The position numbers and the translations under genes were made by a program. The notes beneath the pieces are model-generated. The model searched no databases and had not been told where the DNA came from. It saw only the letters and a list, made by a program, of their open reading frames with translations. From Termitomyces sp. T153 (taxonomy: Eukaryota > Basidiomycota > Agaricomycetes > Agaricales > Lyophyllaceae): a stretch of 64,000 nt of DNA. The stretch lies in the NCBI GenBank assembly GCA_018296165.2, contig JACKQL020000055.1, positions 124,001 through 188,000 of the forward strand. The letters run 5' to 3'. Shown here piece by piece: positions 36,264 to 46,244 of this stretch (positions are counted from its first letter, which is position 1; each line of letters opens with the position of its first letter).

Positions 36264-36463
36264 CAGCATTGAGACCCTTCGAGACGCAGGGAGCAGGATG
36301 GGGATCGGCGGGGCATGGGAGTCGAAGCCAAGCAATATTGATCAGTCCGCAGCAAGTGATAGCGGCGTGGGAGATGAAGTCGAAGTGCGGCCGCCACTTT
36401 GTCAGGGTTCTCTTCAATCAATTAAAAGCCTTGGATGCACCCCGGGATTTCCCAAATTTCATC

Positions 36464-37648
36464 ATGTCTTCCCCCAGCATTCCAGTAGTCTCCCCCGCTG
36501 ATTTGGACAAGGTGGTGGTGTATGACAGTGGGGGGGAGGAGTTTGAGTGTTGGCGCCGCACTAGTGTCAGGGACCGGAGTCATAAGTGGTGTTGACTTGT
36601 CTTCTCAGGATGGCTGACAGGGTTTTTGTAGAGTCGTCTGTGGTGGTGGTGGTGGATTTTCCGGGGGTCCCAAAGCGGACCAAGTTTTGTCCCGCGTTGC
36701 CGAAGGAGGGGAGCATGGGGCGGTCTGTGGGGAAGGCGGGGCTTTCATGGGGTGGTTGGGGAAAGGGGGCGCCCTTGGCAGTGATTCGTGGGAAGCATCG
36801 AGCCTCCCCGTCCTCAGGGGTGGGACCCAGCAAGAGGCCGCGTGGGCGCAAGCCGTTGGCGGGGCCTCTGGAGTCCCTCCTCTTTTCTCCTACCCCAGGC
36901 GTTCCCTTGGAACGGTTGTCGAGTCCCCCCATGCCTATTCCTTCGATCACAGAGGTCTTCCTTCGCAAGCAGGTGGAGGCTTTGACAACATCATTGGCAG
37001 TGCGGGAGGGTGAGCTCCGATGGGCAAGGGAGGACCATGATGTGGCACGGACAGAGAAAGAGGCGATGGAGCGGGAAAGGAATGCATCGGTGTGCATGGC
37101 AATGAAGTGAGCGTTAGAGGTGCAGGGCTTGCAGGAGCGTCTGATGCAGATGGAGGGGCAGCCTGTGGGGGAAGTGGAGGGGCGGGGACAAGTTCCGGAG
37201 GGGCATGTGCTGTGGGCGGAGCTGGAGGCGGCGAGGCGGAGGGTGGACTGGTTGGCCAACAAGGCCGCTTTGGGGTGCATGGGAATCCTCCGTGAGTTGT
37301 CTTCTGTTCCTCTGTTTGTTACTGATGGTTCATTTTCTGGGGTTAGGCTGGGTGCAGGAGCATCGGGTCCTCTTGGACGGTGCCTCCACAGCATTCACAT
37401 TGATTCAGGATGGGTTGACGCAGGGGTCCACAGTTCAGCCCCCAGAGTTGCAGCAGGGGATGGCACGATTGGAGAGGTTGCTGGCGAGGCATCAGCGACT
37501 CAATGCGGTGGCCCCGGGGTCATGGTGGGAGGTGGCAGCTGACATGGGGGAGGCATTGCCAGGGTTGGCGGAGGTCTTAGTGGTGGTGCGGGCCCAGATG
37601 GAAGTTGATCTGGGGATAGGGTTGCCGGGGGATCCAGGGAGGGAGTGA
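36464..37648 (+). pseudogene. E1 copy of the antisense accessory gene
   Basis: Exons 36464-36581, 36632-37291 and 37347-37648 join in phase (introns 50 and 55 nt; CTGAC branch site in the first). The product would be about 360 residues: an acidic N terminus, a basic segment (KHRASPSSGVGPSKRPRGRK), a coiled coil rich in Glu/Arg (about 130-250) and a C-terminal domain with EHRVLLDGAS and WWEVAADMGEALPG. It lies opposite to gag-pol direction. The E2 type lacks no exon phase relative to this copy, but the Cys/His-rich segment of E2 is absent here. Lesions: the first 5' splice site is ATAAGT instead of GTAAGT, and there is an in-frame TGA at 37108. No known function; nucleic-acid or chromatin binding is an inference from the basic segment. 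Confidence 0.7.
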
Positions 37649-37930
37649 GGTGGGTGTGGGCCCCGTTTCTTGTTGCTTTCGGACTTGCTGCCTCCCTCGC
37701 CTAGTATGTATATATGTAATTGTTGTACGCGAACATGTTCTTTTCTTGGTCCCTGGGTGTGTGAAGTGAGGTTTTAGTTTGTATGAGGGCGAAGTAAGCG
37801 AAACACGCAGGGGTGTGAGTGGGAGTTGAATCCCTAGTGAATCCAGAGGCGGGGGTTAGGCCCACTAGTGCCATCTGTGTCGGCTAGCCCCGGGGTTGTC
37901 GGGGCGGGGCGGAGCACCATAGGAAGAGTT

Positions 37931-40839
37931 CCAAGGCTTGGTGGGGGTGTTGGGAGTCTTCCTGCGGAGTTCCGGGGTGCTTTTTGGTGGCGTTGCTGGG
38001 TTTGATCCTCGGGGTCTCGGACCCAGGGTGTAGGGGTTTTCCCCATTCTGCGGCGGAGACGTGTGTTGTGCTGGTTCAAGGGGGTGGACCTCTGGGTCTC
38101 CGACGTGTGTTCGGGGCGGTCAGGGCTTTGATCTTTTGTAGGTGTGGCTGGCAGGAGGGGCGGGGTCTTCCGGCAGTCCAGCCTTTGTGCCGATGTGGGT
38201 GGCGGGGTGGTGGGGGTCTTTTTGACAATGGTGGGGGTGGTGGGGTGAGGTTTGTCCTCAGGGCGCAGTTGGTCAGAGGAGAGAGTCCCTAGCGGCCCAG
38301 TGGCGGAGCTCCCAGGGTAGTGGTCCCTGTAGTAAGTTTGCAGGGGACTGGTTTCTGTGTCATCGGTGCTGTGGGATTGGTCAGCATAGGGGCGGTGGTA
38401 CTCCCTTAGGGTTGCGATTTCTGGGTTGAGGATGCCCGGAGATTTTCATTTGGTGGGGTTGTGCGGGGCAAGCTCCAGAGTATTGTGCTTGGTGAAGGGC
38501 ACTTGGGATTGGGCTTGCTGTGCTCCGGGGTGTTGGTCCAGGTCAAGGTCAGAGTATTGCGTCTATGGGCGCGGCATGTTTGAGTGGTGCTTTGGTGTGC
38601 TCCGGAGTGTCGATGACTGAGGGGGCAGGGTGCGGGGTGATCAGTCCTGATAAGTTTCTCCTGGTCCGGCATTGGGGTCTGTGGGCCCTAGGCCACCTAC
38701 GTGACATTGCTTTCGTCTTCTAGGGCTTGGGGTGCTTCTTTTGGTAGGGGTAGTGCGGGGTCCGGTTGGCAGCGGATCGTCCCAGCAGAAAGACTTTGGG
38801 GGTTGCGGAGTGGGGCAATGGGCCCGAAACATATTTTGTTGGTCTGTCGTTCCCAGCGCAAGGGCCAGGGGTTTGGGGTTGGTATGGGGGTTGGGGGGTG
38901 GGTTTAGTCTCTTGATGGGGTTAGGGCATTCTTCCACTTGTGTTCTGGAGTGGTCCGGGGGTTACTACAAATGGAGGGGGCGGGGTAGGTTTTGGTATGC
39001 TTCCTTGGGGGTTGTCTCTTGTCCCTCAAGGGTTCGGGGTGGAGTCGGAGGGGCCACTTCATTATTTCTTGGGCTCCAGGGTTGATCTCCGTCAGTTGTG
39101 GTTGGGTTCCCTGGGGGTGTGTGAAACTTTTGGGGGGAATTACTTTGAGGGTCCCGGAGTTTTTGTTTTGTTTTCTTGTTGGGAGCGATTGGTGTTGGGC
39201 GAGGGGAGTGGGACAGTGGTGGGCTGGGACTCTGAGGGCAGGGTTGCGGCATGTGACATCCTTGCTGGTTGTGGGTGGGTGGCACTTCCTTCAGTGTCAA
39301 ATTATTGTGGGGGCGTGTGGCATATGTGGCTTGCTTCTGGGTGCTCCGATGATGTGGTCCCTGTTTGACGGACATATTCCGGCATAGGGGCGGGATTTGG
39401 AGCTGGTGGTGATTTATGTTGCGGAGTTAGGGCTACCAGAGCATTATTGTTGGGTTGGCGCCGTAGGTCCCCTCGATCAAATGTCGGGGTTGGAGCAGAG
39501 GCCCTGGAGTCGTGTTTCCAGGGCCCAGAGCTGCATCGAGGGGTTCGGAGTGGGTCAGGGGGGGGAGTTAGGCAGTTTTGGGCTGGCACGGGGTTGTTTG
39601 GGTCGTCGAGCCAAGTGGGGGAGGTCCTTCAAGGATATCGGAGCATGTGCCCTTTGGGTCGTCAGGTCACTTGAGCGGCTGATCGACGTTCTCTGGATGA
39701 TGGTGGGGCTTCTCCCTCCCTCATATGAACATGTCAGTGAATTTAGAGTACTTAGGGGAACTACTTTGTATAGGGTCCTTTTTCCTATAGTTAGTTTGGG
39801 GTGGCTCCTATGCTGGGGGTTCCTTTGTGGGAGGTGGTGGAGTCTGGGGGTGGAGTTTAGGTTCAGGAGTGGCATGCAGGGAGGGTTGGCATCAAGGGTC
39901 CTCAATGTTGGGGGTTCTGGATTGTGTGGGAGAAGGTGTTGAAATAGCGGCGCAGTCCGGAGTTGTCCCTTGTCGAGAGTTGGGGCACCGTGGTTCTCCT
40001 CGTTAACTTTGGGGCTGTGCTTTGGGCGGCGGGGTGGAGGTGCGTAGCCATTCTTTTCCTGACTGTCTAGAAGCTTGGGGATGTCTCGGTCTTGTTCTGG
40101 GTTTGTTGGGGGTCGAGTCGGAGGTGTTGGGGCCCCTTCATTTGTTGGGTGGAGGTGACGGCTGAGTCGACCAAGGTCTGGAAGCAGGTTCTGGGGTTGA
40201 AGGGTAGCCTAGGTCTGGGGTTCTTGCTCTGTTGTTGGGTTTGTTGGGTTTGAGCTTGATTTCAGTGGTTTCGGGGCTAGTTGTTGGAGGACATAGTTCC
40301 TTGGGGGTGATCGGGGTGAGGGTCGGGTGGTCAATAGTAGGGTTTGCCAATGTTGTTGGTGATTAGTCGCATTTGTCAGTCTGCGGGGTTGCTAGTGGGT
40401 TGGTGGGTCCATAGGCGGGCTTCAGGAGCGTGTTCTCAGTGGTCCCATTGTGGCTGGCGATCCTCCGTGCAATAGGAGACAGTTTCACAGTGGGTTGATC
40501 ATGTGTGCGGAGATAATGCGGGCATCACGGATGGGGTAAGGTAGAGGATGAAGCGGCGGGTTGGCGTTATTGTTTGTTGGAGGGTTGGCGTGGTGCCGGA
40601 GACATTGTCGCTCATTTGGTTGGATGGTTGCCAGGTTTTGGAATGCTGTTCTTTGGGTGACGTCGGGGTCAACTTTGTGCGAGGGAACAAAGTTGGCGGA
40701 GAGGGTAAGGGTGGGGTGGGGGATGATTTGATGGTCTGCATGAGGGGTTCAAGGTTGGGTGTGGGTTGGGGAGGGTGTCCGTGGGGGGAGCCGTTGTATG
40801 GATGTAACTGGAGCGGAGGGGACGTTTGGTGTCAGATCT
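37931..40839. other. E1 non-coding filler, strongly G+T-rich on the + strand
   Basis: About 2.9 kb replaces gag-pol. The + strand is strikingly poor in A and C; the frames present come from this bias and carry no motifs. The same filler is in E3 (58000-60880) and, in opposite orientation, in E0 (53248-54150), so it belongs to the non-autonomous family. A roughly 70-bp stretch at 40495-40560 repeats the end of the interior (40925-40975) and is absent from E3. I see no RNA gene in it. Confidence 0.65.
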
Positions 40840-40973
40840 GCGACTCAATTGCCTCAGCAAATTGGGCAGGGCCATATGAATCATAAGGGTTTCCAGGCAC
40901 AGGTAGACCATAGACATCAGAGTTATTTGATTGTGTGTGTGGAGATAATGTGGGCATCATGGACGGGGTAAGG
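40840..40973 (-). pseudogene. E1 remnant of the gag start
   Basis: On the minus strand, directly inside the 5' LTR and priming site, a frame reads NNSDVYGLPVPGNPYDSYGP, collinear with the first codons of E2 Gag (about 52259-52180). It opens with ATG-ATG-CCC rather than the E2 start sequence and ends within about 40 codons. It may be kept as part of a packaging signal instead of as a protein. Confidence 0.55.
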
Positions 40974-40976
40974 TAG

Positions 40977-40988
40977 AGTCTTGATATT
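40977..40988 (-). promoter_or_regulatory. E1 self-priming site
   Basis: The minus strand reads AATATCAAGACT one base after the 5' LTR end. It is the exact complement of AGTCTTGATATT at the predicted transcript start in the LTR (41657-41668). There is no TGG start of a tRNA primer site. This fits the Tf1/sushi self-priming mechanism. Confidence 0.7.
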
Positions 40989-40989
40989 A

Positions 40990-42161
40990 TGTCAGGTTCC
41001 GCTGACCCCGGGGGCTCAGCTGCACTGGGCTAGTCCTTACTAGGCGGGCGTGATCCCCTTGCACTGGCAACCGAACACTCAAAAGCATTCTGGGCACTGA
41101 TGGCTTGTGCGGATAGTTGGTGGGATGTGATCTGGACAGGTCCAGGGAGGTCCGGAGAAGTCAGATTGCAGGGAAACAGGATGGGCTTGGTGGGGTTCAG
41201 GCAGAAGACCGTATGGGAGATTTGCGGACGCAAAGGAGTAGGCGGCTACATGATCAATGGAAGCGGAGCCGGGGTTTGATGGAAGATCAATTGGAGTTGA
41301 TGGAGTCTGGGACCAAGTGAAGAGCGAGGTTCAGACCTGGTGAAAGAGTGTTGGGATTCATAATTGTAATTGCGGAGTTTGTGAGGTTGTTAAGTTTGAG
41401 GAAGACTTGGGCACAACGGCCGGACAAAGTCACTGAGACAGCATCGGACGAAATGAGATGGGGTCAAGATGGAACAAGAATAGATTTGCATGGAGATACA
41501 AAACAATAATGAGAATGATAACAAAATGGAGACAAGACAAGACTGGGAGACTGAGATAAGACTGGGAGACTGAGATAAGACTGGGAGATTGAGAGTAAGG
41601 AAAACAAAACACAAAACACAAGAAGGAACCAATCAGACCATAGGTAACGTTAAGCAAATATCAAGACTAGAGTACAAAGAGCTACTCGATGTCTTATATA
41701 CTGACTACCAGAGAACTTCAGAGTATGTCGGCTGTGGCAGCGGGGCTTGGCAGAGCTTGACAGAGTGGGCAGGTGTCGGTTGCAATCAAGAGTTGGGCTG
41801 CGCTGATACGTTGATGGGATCATTTGGGAACATGGGTCACCCCGAGGTTGTCGTGATACTCTGGAATGGGTTGGAGGAACCAGGGTGTTGAGTTGATGGG
41901 TGGCGAAGATCGGGAACAGCGGGGGTGGTTCTCGGGGTTTGGGAGATCCAGAGTAAGTGTCAGTGGTTGCGGGGAAGGTGTCGAAGTTGGCCAGGGGGCC
42001 GTCAGAGTTAGCCGGGGAGGCGTCGGAATTAGCTGAGGTTGCATCAGGGCTAACCAAAATAGGCGCAGGGCATGGGCGGAAGTTTGGCGGAGTGTTGGGG
42101 GTTTTGGGGAATCGGGAGGTTGCTGGATGATGTGTGGGAATCCAGGGGATGGGTCGTGACA
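40990..42161 (-). repeat. E1 5' LTR (right copy)
   Basis: 1172 bp, same termini as the left copy. On the minus strand it contains TATATAAG (41693-41700) and, 32 bp downstream, the predicted transcript start AGTCTTGATATT (41657-41668). It is followed by AACCC and the continuation of E0 gag. Confidence 0.9.
41657..41700 (-). promoter_or_regulatory. E1 LTR core promoter: TATA box and predicted start
   Basis: TATATAAG lies 32 bp upstream of AGTCTTGATATT. The same spacing is seen in E2 (52839-52882) and E3 (61701-61744), and 33 bp in the solo LTR (1793-1837). The start is inferred because self-priming requires the transcript to begin with the sequence complementary to the priming site. Confidence 0.7.
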
Positions 42162-42166
42162 AACCC

Positions 42167-43155
42167 TATGGGGGGATTGTTTGACCAACCCACCACTCAT
42201 ACTCTGGCCCTCTCCACTTGCCCTCAGGCAAACTCCATCCCCAGCACCTTCTGTATATGGGATCAACCTGCCATTCCCAAGCCCTGCATACAATGGCTGC
42301 CCCTGCATGTTGATGATGACAACCAAACCCTCTTCTACATTGATGAGCCAGGTAACTCTGCTAACAAGGCTGACCCATGTAATGGCCCTCCCCAAGACAG
42401 GCCCCCTCACTTTGATCTCTGCACCCTCCATGTCAATGCCCCCCACCCTGCCAGAATGTCCCAATTCCCCTGAGGCAACCCATGGGCCCCAGGGCACCCT
42501 GACCCCCTTTCCCCATCAACCTTCCTTGTCCCCCACCCATTCCAATGCCCAACTCTCCTGCTGACACTAATTACTTTGGACCCCCCACTCCCAGAGGACC
42601 TCCTCCTCCTCAGTGGGCCCTGAGGCCTCCTCCAGGCAATGTGGGCCAACCTCCCAGTGACAGGCCTCCCAACGGTGGACCATCTAGAGGATGGGGCCTA
42701 GCTATGGGCAACTTCTCCCCTCAGCATGGAAACAGGAACAATTATTACTACTACTACAATGCTGGACCCCCACCCCAAACTCAAAACACCCAAGACAACT
42801 CTCATGATGCACTGGCTCAGGAAGGAAAACTTGACATTAAAAAGCCCAAAACCTTTCACTGGCTGCAACCCCTGGAAGTGGCAAATCTTTCTAACACAGT
42901 GTCTAACCATGTTCCAAGCTAAGCCCATTACCTTCCAGCTTGAGAGCTCATGAGTAGCCTTTGCTGTGTCATATTTGCAGGGTATTGCCTTCAACCATTA
43001 CACAGTGCTACTCCAGTTTGACCCCAACAGCCCCATGCTCTCCAATTGGCTAGCCTTCACCCAGGAATTCTCTAGTAAGTCTGGTGTCTTTGATACTGTA
43101 GTAGAAGCAGAGGAGAATCTCTTTAACCTCTGAATGCATGACAACAAACTCTGCC
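42167..43155 (+). pseudogene. E0 gag, part 2
   Basis: Continues E0 gag after E1. It matches E2 Gag through the Pro-rich middle, the NYYYYYNAG stretch and the capsid-like part (KWQIFLTQCLTMFQAK, SNWLAFTQEFS) up to about 43155. There the similarity stops and filler begins, before the zinc knuckle. Several frameshifts and stops are present, so it is not translatable. Confidence 0.8.
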
Positions 43156-43487
43156 AACAAGCCAACAACCCCTAGACTCTCAATACAATCTTCAATGCAA
43201 CTCCACTAATAAGCAATCAACCTCTGGACCCTCAATACAATTCTCAGCACAACTCCACCAATGAGCCAGCAACCCTCAGACTCCCAATACAACCCCCAAC
43301 CCACACTCTACCACCCGTCCTGACCCCCAGCAACTCACAGGATGACAACCCCAAACTCCTTCCTTGCCCAAAGCACCTCTGCCAGAATGAGCCACTCACC
43401 AACCAACCCCCATGCTGCCTCCACCAAAAAGAAGCATCCACTAATACAACCCCAACAGCACCTCAAGCTCTGGAAAATGCCAAAAAT
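43156..43487 (+). other. E0 filler with a 53-bp tandem repeat
   Basis: From about 43150 three imperfect units of about 53 bp occur, each with AACAAGCCAACAACCC-like, CTCAATACAA and CAACTCCACCA-like blocks. The end (CCAAAAAGAAGCATCC) resembles E1/E3 filler in reverse orientation. It is interrupted by E2 after AAAAT (43483-43487) and continues at 53248. Confidence 0.55.
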
Positions 43488-44097
43488 TGTCAGGTTCTGC
43501 TGACTACGGGGGCTCAGCTACACTGGTGAGTCCTTACTAGGCGGACGCGATGTCCTGCGCTTATAACCAAGCATCCAGTATTGACGTGGAGGGACTTGCG
43601 AGGGGGAGCTAGGGGCGGTCCAAGCAGGTCCAGAGTGGCTTGGGGGCATCTAAGATCAAGTATACTTGTTGTTGAACCTGGACGGGTGCCGGAGCAAGTT
43701 TGTGGGCATGCAATTAGAATGTGGGGTAATCGGAGGCTTTGTGGTTGATGGGGGTGGAGCCAGAGGTTTGATGGGAGATTGCCAAGACGTGAGGTGTTCC
43801 TGGGCCGAGCGGGAGCAAGGTCCAGGGTTGTTGTAGGAATGTTTGAGTTGTAGCGCGCGTGCGGAGTTCATACTGTTGTTGGAGATGAAAGGAACTTAGG
43901 AAGACAAAGGAACTATACACGGTCAAGACGAGGCGAGACAAGACAGAGAACAAAGATAGATTCAAAACTAAAAATAGAGACAGGGACAAGACAAAAGACA
44001 AGACATAGGAAACCGGTAAATGAGGGTTGGGGAGTTTGGCAGAGCATTGAAGGGGGGGCTGGGGGCGGTGTCAGGGTCTAGGGAGCGGGTCATGACA
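43488..44097 (-). repeat. E2 3' LTR with internal deletion
   Basis: 610 bp against 951 bp in the partner LTR. The gap falls at about 44022 and removes the part matching 52838-53168, which includes the TATA box and transcript start. Termini (TGTCAGGTTCTG...CATGACA) are intact. Confidence 0.88.
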
Positions 44098-44110
44098 TCA
44101 CCCCCCCTTT
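44098..44110 (-). other. E2 polypurine tract
   Basis: The minus strand reads AAAGGGGGGTGA immediately before the 3' LTR. This is the plus-strand primer position. Confidence 0.75.
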
Positions 44111-44318
44111 AGCGTTGAGACCTTCAAGACGCGGGGTACAGTTTGGGGATTGGTGGGGCATGGGAATCAAAGTCGAGCAATATTGATCAGACTGCAGTAG
44201 CGGCAGCGGTGTGGGGAATGAAGTCGAAGCATGGCTGCCACTCAGGGGGTTCTTTTCTAGTCATTGAAAAGGATCAGACGTACTCTGGGGTTCCCAAACT
44301 TTTCCAATGTTGTCTTCC

Positions 44319-46063
44319 ATGTATTCTCCAGCAGCGTCCCCCTCCCCATTGGCACATACCTCGACTTCTTCCTCAGAGGACTCTGAGGGTTGGCGAGACC
44401 ATAGGCAGGTGCAGGCAATGTACCATAGTCGTAAGTACCGTCTCTTACTCGTCATGGCTGGAGTGCTTGAATAAGCCCCGTCAGAGTTGTCGGCGGCAGT
44501 GGCAGGCCCTTTGGGGCCTATGTTGGGGGAGGTTCCAGCGCAGTCGGCGGGGGAGATGGTCCTCGCTTCTTGCTCCAGGTCTGGTATGGCCCCTGGGGTG
44601 GTCTGCCCCGTCCCTACAGGGTCGAGAGTCACACAGGCAGACATGACGCCGGAGTACTTTGCAGAGGCCACAGGGCAAGCAAGAGGTCCCCCAACATTGG
44701 AGTGGTGTCAGGCAGTGGCCCCAGTGCATCATTGGCATGTTCCTTCCCTATTGAACTAACCCATGTTTCTAGTGCGCATCCTGTACCTGGCAGGGTGAGC
44801 AGTGCAAGTTCGAGGAGCCTGTGCCGGGGGTGCAGTGGGATACGTCAGTGTGTCTCCCATGTCCCTCATAGCATGAGAAGTGCTCTGTCACTCTGAGTTG
44901 GTGTGCCGCTTGCATTGCAGCAGAACAGGGGTGGGATTGTGAGTGAGTTGCAACGCAGTTGGAGGAGGGTTGGAGGGGTAGAGTCTCAGGGAGGGGTTCT
45001 GGGGTAGAGGGGGGGTTGGCGTGGGGCAGCCCCCAATGAAGATTGGGCCCCCACGGGGTGGGCAGAGGGAGGGGGCCCCCGCAATGCGTGACAAGAGTAA
45101 ACGGAGGGCGTCCCCTTTGCCAAAGGCAGGGCCTAGCAAGCGGGCATGGGGGGAGCCAGCATTGGCGGGCCCTCCCAGTCCTACGGTGTATTCCCCGACT
45201 TCTGGGACCTTGGTTGAGCCGTCCATGGGAGGGTCATGGTCGATCGTTGAGGCTTTCCTGCAGCGTCGGGCAGAGGAGTTGGAGAGGTTGTTGGCCACAC
45301 GCAGGGAGGAAGTCCATAGGGTGGGGGAGGAGAGGGATGGGTTTCAGAGGGAACTGGACGAGGCTCGGAAGGAACAGGACTTGGCGTGTAGGGATAAAGA
45401 TATCGCTGTGGGGACCGCCATGGAGCAACTGTCGCAGCTTCAAGAGTTGCGAGCGTGCATGAGGCCATTGGAGATGCGGGCACAGGTGGCGGGGCAACAA
45501 TCGGAGAGGTCAGAAATGTGGGGAACTCAGCGGGGGCCCAGTGTGGAGGTGACCCAAGCAACAGCGGAGAGGGCACGGCGGCAGGAAGAGTGGCTTGCCA
45601 ACAAGGCGGCCTTGGGGCAGTGGGGAGTGCTCCGTAAGTGCTTCCTTCATTTCCCGTTTACTATGAGCTGACATTTGATTCTGTAGACTGGGCCAGGGAG
45701 CATCACATCCTCCTTGACGGAGCATCAGTGGCGCTGAGGTCCATTCACAATGGGCTGGTGAGGATGCCCAGGGATCTCCTGCCAGAGTTGGGGCAGGGGG
45801 TCACGCAGATGGGGCGTCTGCTGGTGGGACATCGGCGGAGGGCAATGGCAGACCCCAGAGCATGGTGGGAGGTGGCAGTGGACATGGCAGAGCCGCTCCC
45901 AGGGCATTCTGAAGTCCTGGCAATGGTAGTAGCGCAGCTGGAGGTGGATCTGGTGGGAAGGATCACAGAGGCAGACTCAGGGGGAGGAGGGGGAGTATGG
46001 GCTTTCTGGATTCCAGTGTCTCATTGCCCCGCGCTCCCTTGTTCCTATATTTTGTATTTGTAG
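44319..46063 (+). pseudogene. E2 antisense accessory gene (longest copy)
   Basis: It runs opposite and convergent to pol. Exon 1 44319-44430, intron 44431-44484, exon 2 from 44485, a further intron ending at TTTCTAG (44772), exon 3 44773-45633, intron 45634-45686 (GTAAGT, CTGAC branch, TGTAG) and exon 4 45687-46063; outer phases agree. Exon 3 begins with a Cys/His-rich segment, C-x2-C-x6-C then CLPC, HEKC and CAAC, a possible zinc-binding module. Next come the basic KRRASPLPKAGPSKRAWG, a long coiled coil with EWLANKAALGQWG, and the C-terminal domain (EHHILLDGAS, WWEVAVDMAEPLPG). Stops in the Cys-rich part and a frame change before 45021 show decay. The 5' splice site of the second intron is uncertain. 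I know no family; DNA or RNA binding is an inference. Confidence 0.68.
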
Positions 46064-46244
46064 TCTTATTAACATTGGACTCTGCATTTCTACTGAGCGT
46101 GAGAAGTTTTCAGAATGAGTGGGGGGCAAGTAAGTGAAAACACATAGGGGAGTACTCGTGGGAGTTGAATCCCTGATAAATCTAGAGGCGGGGGTTACGC
46201 CCACTGATGCCGTCTGCACTTGCTAGTCCCAGAGGTCCCGGGGC

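Larger units (their letters stand above)
35098..42161 (-). mobile_element. E1: non-autonomous LTR element with accessory gene
   Basis: A 7.06-kb insertion in E0 gag, with LTRs 35098-36251 and 40990-42161 and the duplication AACCC on both sides (35093-35097, 42162-42166). Relative to gag-pol direction it lies on the minus strand: a purine tract abuts the left LTR and a self-priming site abuts the right LTR. The interior holds the accessory gene on the plus strand (36464-37648), a stretch homologous to the end of E2 pol (about 37810-37930), about 2.9 kb of non-coding filler, and a remnant of the gag start (about 40840-40970). There is no protease, RT or integrase, so it must be mobilised in trans, as with LARD-type derivatives. 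Confidence 0.88.

Noticed and set aside
38940..40000. Long plus frames in the E1 and E3 filler (up to about 200 codons)
   Set aside because: Explained by lack of A and C on this strand; no motifs, no splice structure, and frames are not conserved between E1 and E3.
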